NCBI GenBank assembly: GCA_964017195.1
Contig: OZ024898.1
Coordinates: forward strand, 15,044,057 to 15,108,056
Length of the DNA stretch: 64,000 nt
Origin: Siderastrea radians
Lineage: Eukaryota; Cnidaria; Anthozoa; Scleractinia; Rhizangiidae
Direction: 5' to 3'
A program made the position numbers and the translations under genes. This document shows positions 25,166 through 38,484 of the stretch, piece by piece (within the stretch, counting starts at the first letter, position 1; each line of letters begins with the position of its first letter). The notes beneath the pieces are model-generated. The model was not told the DNA's origin, made no database searches, and saw only the letters and a program-made list of their open reading frames with translations.

Positions 25166-25694
25166 GGGGCCGATTACATGATCCGGGCTGGTTGGGTAAA
25201 AAAGGCTGGCTCGGTTTACCGAGATGACTGATCAGCCCGGTATTACATGAGGCGAGCCAGCCCGCCTGCGGCTAAATTTAGAACCTGTCGTGTGAAAAGA
25301 TGGCTACATCAAAGAGCATGACTCGAGTGTTTTTAATTTCGCTAATCCATTATTTCGGTGTATTATTTTCAGTTTTACGTAGCTTTATGGTCTGATAAAC
25401 CTTTGTGTGTTCTATAGAAAGAGAAATATCGATCTTTTGGTGAGCCATTTTGCTCTGAAACGAAGTGTTATCCCGGCTAGCCGGGCTGGCCCGGCAATCA
25501 CGATTACATGATAAATTTTCAGCCCCGCTAGCTGAGATCCTGGCATGGCGATGCCGGGATCCCAGCTAGCTGGGCTGAGATTTTTTCATGTAATCGCAAA
25601 CTTGATTTTTAATACGTTTCACAGAGGTGCCGAGATCCCGGCAAACTGAGCCAGGCCGGCTAAACGGGTCAGCCTGCCTTATGAAATCGGCTCC
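25166..25694. mobile_element. 529-bp MITE flanked by TTA (Harbinger-like)
   Basis: Imperfect termini GGGGCCGATTACATGA and, in complement, GGAGCCGATTTCATAA, with TTA on both sides (25163-25165 and 25695-25697). The interior is rich in palindromic CCCGGCTAGC/GCTAGCTGGG segments. A TTA target and GG-starting ends fit PIF/Harbinger-derived MITEs. No ORF of its own. Confidence 0.7.
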
Positions 25695-28600
25695 TTACAA
25701 TCAAACCGCCTATTGTTTTTTCGCCATCTTGCCATATTGTCACGCAATTTTAGTGTGCCGGATATGCATCTGTAGACTACGAGCAGTCCCTCTTTCCGCT
25801 CAGGGAAGCGAACAAACATCGTTTGACACGCGCGTCACGTTTAAAGTCCGCTGTTCACAGAGAAGCGCATGCGCGAGCAGAACGGCTCCAAAATAAATTG
25901 TATGGGTCGACACTAAAATCGAACTGAGCTTATGGTGGAAAAATCCGTTGAAATCGCGCCCTAATTTTGCACATCCGCTCTTCGCTTTCCACTTTTGATA
26001 GTCTATTTCCTGTTGTAAATATTAGGTTAACAAATGGAAAATCGTTAAGAACTACAACCAGACCATCACAAGCGGATCAAACAATAGCCTTTGTCCGAAT
26101 TGCTGCTGGAGATCTATCAGTTGGATGCTAGTAGTTCGCCATAAGACAACAGAGGTGCAATGTTTTAACTCCAAGAATTCTATTTCTATTTTAACCACAA
26201 CCACAAAGTGGAGTTAAAATGACAGCGCCACAAGCTGTAGCTTCTTTCTGATCAAAAGAGATGGCAACAGTCTCAGAATAATTAATTTGGATCTGAACAT
26301 CCGTGATAAAGAAAGTTACATGTCTTGCAGGTAACCGCAAGCAAACATCAAATTACGTATTAAGAAACTCGTGGATCCTTTCATAAATTAAACGTCACTC
26401 TTTTAAGCGGCTTTTAGGAATCCTGCAATTAATCTGAGCACAAAAACCTAACTAGTTGCCAAAGAACTAGCACACACAGAGGCACAAAGATTTCAAATGG
26501 CTCTAAGAACATCAAACACTACAAACAGTATCACAGCTTGAGGTTTCTCTGGGTTTCTCCCGGATCAATAGGTCAACCACACAATTTACGGGCACAATTT
26601 TGCTGTGTCGCCTTCATATCATGTTGATCAAGGGAGAAATCTTGATCAAAGGAACAAAGCTGTTACAATTGTACGTGGGCAAGCTCTATTTTGAAGGCTG
26701 GAATAACTTCAACAACTAGCGCCAGTCGTGCTTGGCCTACCATATCAGTTATAACAATTCACCGCCGTATCCCGCCAGGGTTGTGAACGCGCTTCCAATT
26801 GGTCTAAAAACAATTATCTGGACAGCGTTCAAGTCATCGCTCGCACATGCGCTGATTCGTGAAACTCTGCCTTTAAACGTTGCAGACGACTCAACGCGGC
26901 AGGCGATGTCGGCGATTTCGCTTTCGCTCGCCTGTCGTTTTCCTTGATTATCTCTGAGCGGAAAGAAAGACTGCTTGGAGTGTATGGTAGTGGTCACGAG
27001 AATTTGCTACTACAATTGGACCTATATAGCACTCCAGACTACGAGGAGTCCGTCTCTCCCCGTCAAATGGTAGTCTAATAATATACGCCAACGAGCGAGA
27101 GAGTGTCGATCAAAATCGCACGCCGCTTGGCAATGTTAAACGCGTGTTGTGAGCTCTTGTTTGTAGAAATTATCATTTCAATTTCATTTATCTTATTTGA
27201 AAAGTGTCTGCTCTGAACAGCAAAGAGAAAGACAAAACATCCATCAACTGACATAAAATGTCTGTTTTAAAGACAAAGATTAGTGAGAAGGAAACCGCAA
27301 CTCCTGAAAAAGTGTCCCCGGTGCGAGGGTATTCTGAATAATAACAAGGTTCAAAACCAATTCACGCGTGTGTGCCCCTATAAACGACCGACAGCGATGA
27401 GAGGCGGCTGTGTTCTTGGCGGAATTGTGAATTGTTTTGGCGGAATTGTGAATTGTTTTGGCGGAATTGGATAAAACACGTCATCCGAGGAAGAACAATA
27501 ACAAAATTTGATCCTCGAAATCCAAATGACGATTTTGTTTTTTACTGCCGTCAATCATAATTACATCGGCAACCAATGAACCGTGAAAATGTACCAATCA
27601 AAGGACGCAGAATTGACGTTTTGATGACTGGCGGGAATGTAGTAAGAACTTAATAGGCGTTCACATGGTGTTGGCAACCGCCTTTCGAAAAATGTTGTGG
27701 GTGTTAAAATATAAATAAATTCTACGTTTTGAGGCCGTGTGCTAGACTGCGAGTAGTCTCTAATTTTGGCGATGGCGATTGTACTGTTTAAAAAAGGCTG
27801 GGATGGTCACCCAGGTCACTCATCTCAAACTATCACTGTCGCGCCATAAAATAAAAAAAATCGAAAACCGGGAAATGAAAGAAGCCAAGAACGTGTAATG
27901 TTATGAAAGATTAACAACAAAACAACTTCGCCAAGTCTCAGTTCTGTGCAGTATTCCGTTGTTGAGTAAATTGCTGAAATGTTCGACTCATATTTATATA
28001 GCTCAGTATGGATGTCCTTGGCATGGCCCTCGGATAGAAAACATGGCGGCCGGAAGTCAATGAAAGCATCTGGAATTCACTTCTGCTCTTCAAGCAAAAT
28101 GCTTTTCTCGCTTGAGTTACTGTACATTCAAACTGTGAAAGAAAGGAGAACCCTTTCTTGCATAAGAGAAAGCTTTGTCACGTAAGGTGAAAAGCCAGAG
28201 ATTCGAAATGTTGTGTTTTCAAAACCAGAGACGCTACCGAGCTGAAAACTTGTAAAATGACATATTCTTAACTCATCTTCAACCTGGTCGGGATATAAAA
28301 TCAGAAGACCTCGCAATTTACGGTTTTGGAATTTGATGAACTCACGTGAAAACCAGCCCAACGGAAATTGTGTACATTGTCTTGGCTGCTCAGTTGGATC
28401 CGGCGTGAATTTCAATTACTTTGTGGCAGGGCTAAGATGGGTAGGCAAAGCGGTTGAAAGGAAGACTCATTGGCACGTTTATCGAAAACGTTTATTATAA
28501 AAATTTTTAAAGTTTTGATTTGGTAGGATACCAACAATTGTTCTGGTTGGGAATCGCTGCGTGAGCTCACATGTGAAAGTGTCGGAAGCACGTACGCGTA

Positions 28601-29318
28601 TCTGAAAGAATTCGCTTTTACTTCCAGTGCCTTAGACTACAAAAGAACAAGCAAAGAGGCCATCCAACAAAACGGTTAATTTGGGAGATTGAGTTGTAAG
28701 CCGCTATGGACCTCCGATCGCTGAGACCTATGGAATGAACAGCGCCTTTATCTCGCTTCTCAAGCGAGCGGAACGTCGCGCAGGCTTTCAATATGTGGCC
28801 ATTTCCCGCACTATGGCTACCAACTGACGAGGTCTATTGACGAAACTAATATTGTAGTCGCGTATATAAATGTGTGTTGAAAGTACATGCAAATGAAGTT
28901 TTTCCTTATCAATATGGAAGATAATAAAATTAGCTTCTTTTAAAATGAAATATAGTATAGCTGGTTCACATTATAAAACGCAGAGCTGAGTAAAACGACA
29001 GGCGGCAGAGCGCTTTTCATGGCATCTTGTTTTGTTGTGGAAGATTTAAAGTACGAGAAGAAGAAATGTCTGCCAAATGATGGGAGTCTACTCCTCTTCG
29101 AGGGTCGAGGTACCATGTCGAGGGTAACAAATTTTCCCATTTTTTAATTAATAAAGAAAAATTAAACCGAATTTAACCGTTTTAAAGATACGAATTGCAC
29201 GTGGACATTAAATCTATTCTGCATTTACTCCAGATCTCTTTATACGTGGACATCGCCCCCAAAAATAGCGAATCGGGGATGACAATAGGATAAAATCGTG
29301 ATTTGTACAAAACTATTA
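25695..29318. other. Long non-coding stretch with dispersed repeat motifs
   Basis: No ORF with a recognisable product. A related phrase, AGACTACGAGCAGTCCCTCT, occurs near 25772 with variants near 27043 and 27745, suggesting fragments of one dispersed repeat. GGCGGAATTGTGAATTGTTTT repeats in tandem at ~27418-27470. Confidence 0.5.
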
Positions 29319-30232
29319 TGCATGGTTCAATTCTACCTGTTACCATCCCCCCCCCGGGCATACCCCCGGGGATTTGCAATTTTTTTCTCACTTGGCGGTC
29401 TATTCCCCATCCCCGGGCACGCAGAAAGAGACAATTCCCCACCCCCGGGACTCCTCATCGACCACCAATACGTTGTTTTGTAGCAAAACCAGACGTTTTG
29501 GCAAGAACTTCAACTATTTTTTAGAGTTTATTGAACGAAGGACACTATATAACAAAAACATGAACACTATATTTGAAAAAGAAAACTGAAGAAAAAGCTC
29601 CAACCGCACTGGCATACGGCTAGCAAGTAAAGAAATGTTCTTTGCCACGTGTTTTATTCTAAATCTAGCGCATACGCACAAGAGGCCCGTGAACAAACTG
29701 ATGGCAGCATTTTACCGAGGGGCTTTCTTAGCTTGTTTCATAAGAACACTGGACTGAGATCTCTGTTTAATATTAAGCCGTGCGTCCGTTTTTATATAAA
29801 GTCTATTTTATAAGTCGTCTTACATTTTTATACATAAATACGCTGAACAAATATTTCTTTGTTTGTTACGAACGCCATCCATCCGCGCATCAATGCGGGC
29901 ACATTCGTTTAACAATTTATAATAATAAAGGTACCTTCGAATACAAATTTTAATTTTGAGAGTTTATTCTTCTTTAAACAGTCTGCTACAAATTCTAGAG
30001 ATTTTCCCCGGGAATAGGCAGTCTTCTCCGCGCGGTCCGGCGCCATCGTGTCAACCGAGAAGTGACGTACTTTACAAGAACAGCAAGAAGTTTTTTTTTT
30101 AAATTTGCCCCGCCCCCCTCCCCCCGGGACAAGACCGCTTCAAACAATTCCCCACCCCCGGGCCTGAAGGGCTGGACTTGTCCCCGGGGTTGCCCGGGGG
30201 GGGGATGGTAACACGTAAAATTGAACCATGCA
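29319..30232. mobile_element. 914-bp foldback element flanked by TTA
   Basis: The left end TGCATGGTTCAATT and right end AATTGAACCATGCA are perfect inverted termini, continuing through TACCATCCCCCCC/GGGGGGGATGGTA and CCCCGGG-rich inner repeats on both sides. TTA flanks both ends (29316-29318, 30233-30235). No transposase ORF, so it is non-autonomous. Confidence 0.8.
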
Positions 30233-33175
30233 TTAGCCTGCGTGCAGATCAAAGGTCCTTTGTTTTAACCACAGGCAGACCATCCTCTGTTCGTGTGGTG
30301 TTTGTAATGAAAATTGAGCATTGATCTACAGCGGAACGATTTCGAAAAGGAATCCACATTATCGAATCGAACAAAAAACTGCTGTACTAACAATATGGGA
30401 AAGTGCCTGCAAATATCGATTTTATGCTGTTTCACACACAAAGGAGTTTTAAAATCACCGACACCGGAAATCGCGACCAAGTATTCTATTTTTTAACAAT
30501 CACTTGTCGCGTAATGGCATATATATGTCAAAACACTCATTCTTAAAAACGCACTTAAGGCATTTAAAAAAATTTTACTGTGACTTGTCGACATCCTCCT
30601 CCTGAAAACAAATTTAACAAATGTGACGGATTCTGCCCAAGAAATTTTATTGCCTGGATCTTGGACATGTCAAGAGAGAAGAAGAAAACCTAAGAAACTG
30701 AGAGGGAAAGGAGAAAGTTCACTATGTCGTAAATATTTAGATGTACTTCTTCCTCTCCTTCAGAAAAGCATGCAAATTAGCCTTTACCGGTTCCCAACGT
30801 CTATATCGGGAGAGGATCAATTTCAGCGAAAACAAAAAAAAGTAATAGAAAAAAGGAAAATCATGTTTAGTTCCACTTTGGCACGAATTTTTTTTTTCTT
30901 AAATAAAGAAGTGAAATTCAATGTTCAACTAAGTCCATTTAGCATTCGACGTTTTTGTCCTTTTCCGTTGGGAATACTCGTCGATGCTCCCACTGTTCAG
31001 GTGACTGTTCGTCTTCGTGAAAACAAAAAACGTTCATGTCTATTTTCAACAATAAGAACTGGAGTCCGACAGCTAGTCCGATAAAGGAGTTTGTTCGCTC
31101 TAGACGGATTTCGCACAATTTTAACAAAACCAGTTTACTATTAGCACTATGTCCTCGACTGAACAAATAACTGTTTGTAATAAACGCCATAAATCAAAAA
31201 AACCAATATAAAACAAATTAATTCGGAAAGGGCGCCTTCGCCCCTTCACAGCACACTGGGCTGGTAACCTCTTACAACGAGAGGAATCTTCACTACACCC
31301 ATACTCATACTCTTATTTCTTGGAATTTCGAAGACATTGACAATGATCTGCCCGCCGGTTTGAGTTTAATTTTTTAAACAAATTTTAACGCCGGGAAGCG
31401 TCACAGGACCATGGCCAGTCAATGCGTAAAATCAAGTAAAAAAAGTGAGATTACTCAGAGTCAGCTAAGTTAACTTTGTAGGTCTCCATAAATGACTTAC
31501 TGATACAGTTCTGACAGTTGAGTTTTCCGCGGTCTTGTCCTGTTTGTCGAGGGTTCTGGCGAGAATTCAGCACTTAATGCCTCTGCTAAAACAAAGGGGA
31601 TAAAAAAAATAAATATATGATTGCTCACTAAAGTAACAAAGAAAAGTAGACGGACAACTTATCCAATAATCTCAATAAAGCTACTATTGAGAAAAGAGTC
31701 ACTGATGAGTGTCCTGAAATAGTGAAACACCGGGTATCCAAGCCCTCTGTGAGAGTTAACTGCGATATACTTCAGTCTATCAGGTCAAAAGGCACGATCT
31801 GTTTTTGCTCATAAAAATGACAATAGAACAAAGAGGAATTTATGACGTACTATTATCACATTGGAGTGAACGTGATATGATGACCGTTGTCTGAAACTTA
31901 ATTCATTAATATTTTACTAGCATTGACAAATCTGAACCGGAGACTCCTAGCCTGGCCAGCTCCTAGCGGTAAGAACCAGTCGAACTCGAGACGCGAGACG
32001 CGCGCGCGAGACAGGAAAAAATCGCCCTGGCTAAATCCGGCCAGGATCAGCGGACCCCCTTTTTCCAGGACCTCAGGACTCCCCATAATTCCTAGGACTA
32101 CAGGAATACCCTTCTTTCCCAGCAAGTACTGCAACCTAAAAGCAGTAAACCAGCAAGTACACGAAGTAAAATACATAACCAGCAGGGAAAGATTATTTAT
32201 CCCAGGGATGCCAGCCAGCAATTAAAAGAGTGAAGAGCGGTTTTTTTGAAGAGCGGTTCGTTGGGTACTCCTGAATATACGTGGGGAAAAAGAATAATTG
32301 CACCTTGACTCTAACTTGACTCGTGCATTGAACCCCACATCGAAACTGTTGTGATGTTGAATGCTGCAGGTGACTTTTTGACTTACTTTTCTCGGCACTA
32401 AAGTAAGAAGGCAAACAAAGCTCTATAAAATGTATTTCTTCTATTCGATTAAAGGTGCTCTGTCACGGGATTTTCGCGTTTTGGGCTGAAAAGTGTTCTG
32501 AAATTTGCAGTAAATATCGTTTCTCACACACAGAATGCCCCTAGAACATGAAGAGAAAGGAATCAAGTGATTTTCTCAAAGGCAGAACAAACAATTGTCA
32601 GTTTCTGGCGATTTTTGCAAGAAACAAAAGAGAAACTTGAAAACATTACCCTAATGCATATGTTGCCAAGTTGTTTGCAATCCATTTCGATCCTAGAGAT
32701 CTGCTGCCAAACGCATTTAATTATAGAACTGGTAGAGTAATTGTAAACGAAACTGAACGCGTATTTTTGAGTTTCCTCTTATTACAATATCTCTATTAGC
32801 TTTTTAAAGTAATCCTAAAAATTGGTGACAATATCCCCTTAAAAATTCACAAAGTTACAAGGAGAACTAGATCACAATTATTTAATGGTTTTTTTATTGT
32901 TTAATGTTAATTTTTTTTAATGTTTATTTTTAATGTTTTTTTATTTAATGTTTATTTTAATTTTTTTAATGTTATATATTAGGCTTTTTGTAAGAATGGC
33001 ACTGAAAAGATAGAATTTTATCCTTGTATACACTTTGATAAAGTAAAATACTCAAGTAACTGATAGAAAATATCGATTTTATTTCTTGCGTGCTGAATCA
33101 AAAGAAATGTTTCTTATAAGTTTTAGAAAAGATAAACATGCTACTTAGAATGTTCCTAACGCGAACCAAAGTTTT
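30233..33175. other. No gene seen
   Basis: ORFs of up to 153 codons (30623-31084) lack recognisable domains. 31900-32230 looks like a fragment of a dispersed repeat rich in CCAGCAAGTAC-type phrases. The remainder is AT-rich. Confidence 0.45.
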
Positions 33176-33194
33176 GATAATAATAATAATAATT

Positions 33195-33272
<78 letters not shown>
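33176..33272. repeat. (TAA/TTA)n microsatellite
   Basis: About 97 bp of ATT/TAA units that switch strand sense near 33200, a self-complementary array that can form a long AT hairpin. Confidence 0.95.
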
Positions 33273-33900
33273 ATTCGACCAATGAAAGACATACTGAAAG
33301 TTACAAACATCATCAAATTAAAAATTTAGACCTGGGGAATAGACACAAATAATTAAGATGGTAAATGAGAAAGAAAAATACTATATTACAATTTAAATTG
33401 AATCCCACTGCATGCCAAGTTATAATTAAAACATAGCCTATTTACAAAACAATGCTTAAAGAGCTCAGTGTTAACTGAAGGAAGTTCAGGTTTTTTTCTA
33501 CGAAGCATGTGAGATGAATCCTTTGCATTGGTAAGATGGAATATAATGGGTGGTGTTTGACCCTGCTAATCTAAGTATAAAGCCTTCTATCAGACTTTTC
33601 TAAAAGATCGTATATACTCAGTTCATGGGAGATGTAGTGTCTTTTGTGGCATCTTTTTAGAAAGCATTCAATGTTATTGACATCTGCCTTGCTAGCACCA
33701 TAAATCAAGAGACCATAGGTCAATTTAGAGAGCACAATTGCTTTAAATAGAAGATCAATATCGTCTTGCCCATAGGCAACACATGACTATCTGTGTCCTT
33801 TCTCAACACGAGGGTAACACGGAAAGCCGTAAAAATCTAGAACAAAAATTCATTTTTCAAATCGGCACTCTTAATCCCTACGGTATAAACGAACGCTTTT
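33273..33900. other. No gene seen
   Basis: AT-rich sequence. It may include degraded retroelement DNA leading into the remnant at 33900-34090, but no domain is visible. Confidence 0.4.
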
Positions 33901-34090
33901 CATTCAACTATAAATTATTATTGTTTTTCACGTTGCCATGTTCCTACCAATAGCGTAGCTCCACCACTCTCTATATAACCAAGTGCAACCCACAATTCCT
34001 TGATTCGCTCCGACGAAGGGCTAACGCTCGAAACGTCAGCTTTCAATCTCTTTACGGTGGCCAATTTACCTTATCAACTCAGTTGATAAA
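33900..34090 (+). mobile_element. Penelope-like element terminal remnant with hammerhead-like motif
   Basis: The phrase CGACGAAGGGCTAACGCTC followed by GAAAC (34012-34034) has the order of a hammerhead core: GANGA, a short GGGC-TAAC-GCTC stem-loop, then GAAA. It is followed by TTTACGGTGGCCAATTTACC and CAACTCAGTTGATAAA. Hammerhead motifs are known from Penelope-like retroelements. The core base before GA is C where the consensus CUGANGA has U, so activity is doubtful. Confidence 0.45.
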
Positions 34091-36027
34091 TCCTAAATTT
34101 TTTGTTTCATAACAAGTAAAACCACGCCGTTTTTGCTTTTCGCGTCCGCCATAGTGCTTTCCGCGATCTAGGGTATATTGAGAATGTCTTTTCGTTACTT
34201 TACTGATAAAAAGGTTGTCACTTTCATTTCTGTCTCAATCCCCCCCCACCCCCCACCCCCCACCCCTGTAAATTCTCAATTTTGCTTTTGTTTGTAATTT
34301 CAAATACGTCACAAAAATATAAAATTTTCGCAACAAGCCTCGAGCAGACACAATGAAAACCCATTTTCACACAATTTGGCATCCAATGGACATTATGGAT
34401 CTTGTGACCTACATGAAAATCAGCCTAGTACTTAGGCGCTCCCTCCGCTCTTACCTTGTAGAGATTAGGCAGCGTGAATACTTCACCGGGATTTTAAATA
34501 GCAACTAGCAACCCAGTTAATACTTGCTCAGTTTTGCTATGAAATTCAAACAGAACTTCTCAATGAGTGGTTAATGTTATTCAGTGAACTGAACTGATTT
34601 CATAAACAAAGGGTCAGTTAGTTTCTCTTTATTTACTAAGTTGACCCAGGCAGCGATCTATTAGATCACTGATCGCTTTACATGCACTTCCAGAAGTGTT
34701 TCTATCGCACAACAAGCACGTTATGCAAGAAAAGATATGCATTGGCGAAATACAGCGTATGGGGAGATTTGGCGACCGCTTTCGCAACTGAACATCTACA
34801 AGTTTTCAGCAAAATTGCAGCATTAATAAAAGTGGAATCTGGTTGTGTCATTACCGAGACAGCAAGTTTTTCTGTAATCAGAGGCTTAAATATCGATATC
34901 TTGGGAGCTAAAATAAATTGTGGTCAGGTAATAAAATGCTGTTTTCAAAAACCGTGCTGTCAAGTCACCGCGATAAATTAAACGTTAGCTCAAGATTCTG
35001 GTAATCGATTTACTTAAAGGTCTATTTCTAAGTCTGCCAGTACTCAGAAATTTAATTTAATTGTTTGTTTTAAAACCTCGCGGCTTGGAATCGTTTTTAC
35101 TCTTGCGTTTTTAGTGCAAAATTTCAAAACCATTTCCAGCTTTGTTCGTCACATATTGTTGTTTTGGCGAGAGTTAATCTCGACTCATCTTTCATGATTA
35201 ACAAAGAGAATGACAATATGCGTCTTTTTGTTTTCTTTTTCAGTTTTACTCTATTCAACCAGTATAATTAACCTAGTTTATGAAACCTGTCCGCACTTAA
35301 GTAAATTGTGCGGTGTAAATTATGTGGTCTGGAAGGGTTCCGAAAAAAACAAGAAGCAAACCACCGCTTAATAAAACATGTTAACAAATATGAAAGGAGC
35401 AGGCTACGATTGGGAAACACCTTTTTCAGCTGTAGTAAATTTAATTTAGCCCCCACCAATCGCCATCCGTTTAGACATTCAGTTAATAAAATAGGTTGAC
35501 ACGCAGAACAGATTACACTAAATTTCGATGTTCTGGAAACACCTTTTCCAATTGTCATGTTTTATCAAGTGTCGACCAATCCAATAACTTTCACGTTAGA
35601 AAAAAAAATTGATGAAAAGATCTCGTATGTGACAATGGTATGAAGAGAACAGAGAAGGCCAATGCAATTTTAAGGTAAAATTAGGTCTTTGCATACATTG
35701 TACGTAATAGGAATTACCTCCCTGCTCGGAGGTCATTAGTTTTGGGGGGCTTAATTTTAAGGGTTTAAAATCGAGAAAAACGTGGAACACTTGACATAAC
35801 ATCCGCAGCGACTACAGTAGTGAAGTCTTACAACTATAGAATGCAACACCCCGGGATGAATTAAGAAAAATTAAGGTAAAAAAGTACGTATAGCAAAGAT
35901 ATATATTTATTTAGCTTGGAAGCTTGCTATTCGGAAAGTGATTTACAAATTTCAACTAATAAAGACATCGTATGATTGTACAGCAGGTAAGGGATTAAAA
36001 TTAGTATATGTAATCGCATGAGGCCGG
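34091..36027. other. No gene seen
   Basis: Contains a C-rich tract (34238-34266). A 99-codon ORF at 34682-34981 is not recognised and has no supporting splice or promoter context. Confidence 0.45.
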
Positions 36028-36053
36028 GTAGAATTAAGGATAAATTTTCACTT

Positions 36054-36088
<35 letters not shown>

Positions 36089-36140
36089 CTAATTTGTGAA
36101 AACTTTGAAAATACAAGTGAAAATTTATCCTTAATTCTAC
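36028..36140. repeat. 48-bp perfect inverted repeat, 17-nt loop
   Basis: Left arm 36028-36075 and right arm 36093-36140 are exact complements by my reading. Perfect arms in neutral DNA imply a recent origin or arm correction. No clear target duplication is seen. Confidence 0.9.
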
Positions 36141-38042
36141 GAGGGCTCGATCCGATTACTTGTTTATAACACAGAGGGCAAAATTTTCTGAAAACTTTTC
36201 ATTGCACATCAAAACACAATCTGCCGCCGGCACTCAGAATAAACAATTCGCCACACAAGCAGTTTATTCAACTGCTACTCAGCGTCCAGAACAAAAAAAA
36301 ACGGTCTTTTATGCATATGTTCATCTTTTGAGATAATTACAATTCTAGTTCATTGACAAACTCACACTCAAAACTCAAACTAAGTAAGCTTAAATTTATT
36401 TAAGCTTACCTGAGTTGCAAAGCAACCTCTCGCTCGCTGAATTAACCAAGGTTTTTGGTAGTTTTAGAACAAATAACCATTTGCTGTTTCCCGTAAAACG
36501 TTCAGGTTCACCTTGTGGAATTTCTCTTCGAACTATCACCCGATTTCCATACCATTTTTGCCAACCAACTCGGTTAAATTTAAACTCTGAAACTATATTC
36601 TTGTGTTGAACAACTCAAAATCCAATTCAAAATCTGCTTTTCGTTTCTGTTTCAAGACGCTTACAAAATGCAAATGGCGCGCTCTCGCGCTTAGCTAATC
36701 AAATGCGAGTATTTTTGGCGCTTGACCGATCAGGAATTAGTAATTTTGCCTTCGTCCGAAAGAAAATTAAGAAAAAATGCCCCCTGTCTCAACCAATTAG
36801 CAATCAGTAATTTTGGCCCCTATGTTATAAAGTCTTTTAAGACTTAAAAGTCTTAATAGTCTGATCCTCTGCTGGCAAGAGGTACTGTCTACAATTAATG
36901 CATTAGAAGAGCTGGCAATAAAACAAGTTTCTGGAAACTTTCAACTTTGAATCCAACCTAATAAGTTACTTTAGAATATACACCCGATGACTTATTAGCT
37001 GTGAACACAGTGGATAATATTCAGCCCAATTAAGCCCTCTGTGTAAATACTGGCCATTTTTAAAAATTAATTCTTCTTCCTATCTGGTTCCACCCGTACA
37101 GCTGATGTTCAAAAGGTAAATAGAAGACTGAAATTAAAAAAAAAGGAGATCTGCTACGGTTTCGCGATTAGGCACTTTGCTCAACATGCCTAACCTTTAT
37201 AAGGCATAAAACTGAGCTTTTAATGAACAACAATTTTTATTAACAGTCGTCAACACAGACACCATGCTTTTGTCTTTTGACATTATTGTGTGGCGAATAT
37301 TGGTCGATGAACAAGTTTCCTGTGGCAAATATGAAGAACTACATACAATAGCTTACTTGTAAAATCTTCAGAGAACAAAGTGTCTGCTCTTCAAGTTGAT
37401 AAGCAATTACGATTATCGAATCTTGACATAAATAAGAAACGACAAATAAAGCGAAAACAAAAGACTGTGTGGAAGCGGAAGCCATCTTGCTTCATTGATC
37501 ATGAGCTATTCAAATTTTAGATGCCAAAAAAAATTAAGTGTACATGTCTAATTCCCTGAAAAAAAGGTATTAAAAAGGTATAGTAGAGTATTATATATGC
37601 TGACAGGCAGAAAAGAAAACATTTCAGAAAACTGTACGTAATTGCTCCTTCTTATTGATTCCGTTTGTTCCAAGTAGTTCAACCTTTAGCTCCATAGAAA
37701 CATGACCGGTTAATTTTCTTGGGGTTTTTTCTTAAGTATACTAGAGAACTTCTGTCCGTATTTCTAAAAAAGGGAGAAATTAACTCACGGAACCATTTCC
37801 CTGCAGGTTCGGTGCATTTCTTCAGTCGTTCCCAACTCATTTCCAAGTCGACGGAGCTAATAATTACATTTGAGAGAAATTGCGTCGATCGGACCCAGAT
37901 CGAGATGTATTTTGACGTCGGTGTGTCTTCCTAACCCTTTACGGTAATCGAAAACTATTTCATCGCTTGCATCTTATGTTTTGTTTGAGGGGAGGAGTTG
38001 CTACAGGAGGAACGTAGAGGGATACTCCGTATTAGATATAAG
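36141..38042. other. No gene seen
   Basis: AT-rich. A small AAGCTTAAAT/ATTTAAGCTT hairpin lies near 36385-36412. No convincing coding sequence on either strand. Confidence 0.45.
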
Positions 38043-38043
38043 G

Positions 38044-38092
<49 letters not shown>
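38043..38092. repeat. (GTT)n microsatellite
   Basis: About 16-17 GTT units. The poly-Val and poly-Thr runs in ORFs crossing it are artefacts. Confidence 0.95.
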
Positions 38093-38484
38093 CAGTAGCC
38101 GTAAATTACACTTGAAGTGCGGTGAATTGTTCGTGAATTGTGTGCGTGGACGTCGACCTACCTTCCACGATTTTTTACGGTCTGTAGCTGAGAAAACTGC
38201 TTTCCAAATGTTAGCCAATGAAACAGCTGCCGGCTTAAAGTGGCTATCTTGAAACTTTACGTTTCTCTTCGCCTTTTTCATAAAGGTGACAGCCAAAAAC
38301 CTCTTTGCTCGTTCGCTCTTTTTCTTGCTATTTTCTTGTTGTTTGTGTATGTGAGGCTGACAGTTAACCAATTATTTTACATAGAGAATGAAACAGTACA
38401 GCGCTGGGCTGGTAAATCCAGAAATCTTACTCCAAGTAACTACTCATATCATGAGGAATGTGAAAGCAGTCTCTCTTGCGTTTA

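Noticed and set aside
25627..25896. 89-codon ORF overlapping the Harbinger-like MITE end
   Set aside because: It crosses the element boundary and shows no domain; a chance ORF in GC-richer repeat DNA.
30623..31084. 153-codon ORF
   Set aside because: It has no recognisable domain, splice sites or promoter context, and its composition is like the surrounding non-coding DNA.
33098..33329. ORFs with Ile and Asn runs
   Set aside because: They are pure translation of the TTA/TAA microsatellite on both strands.
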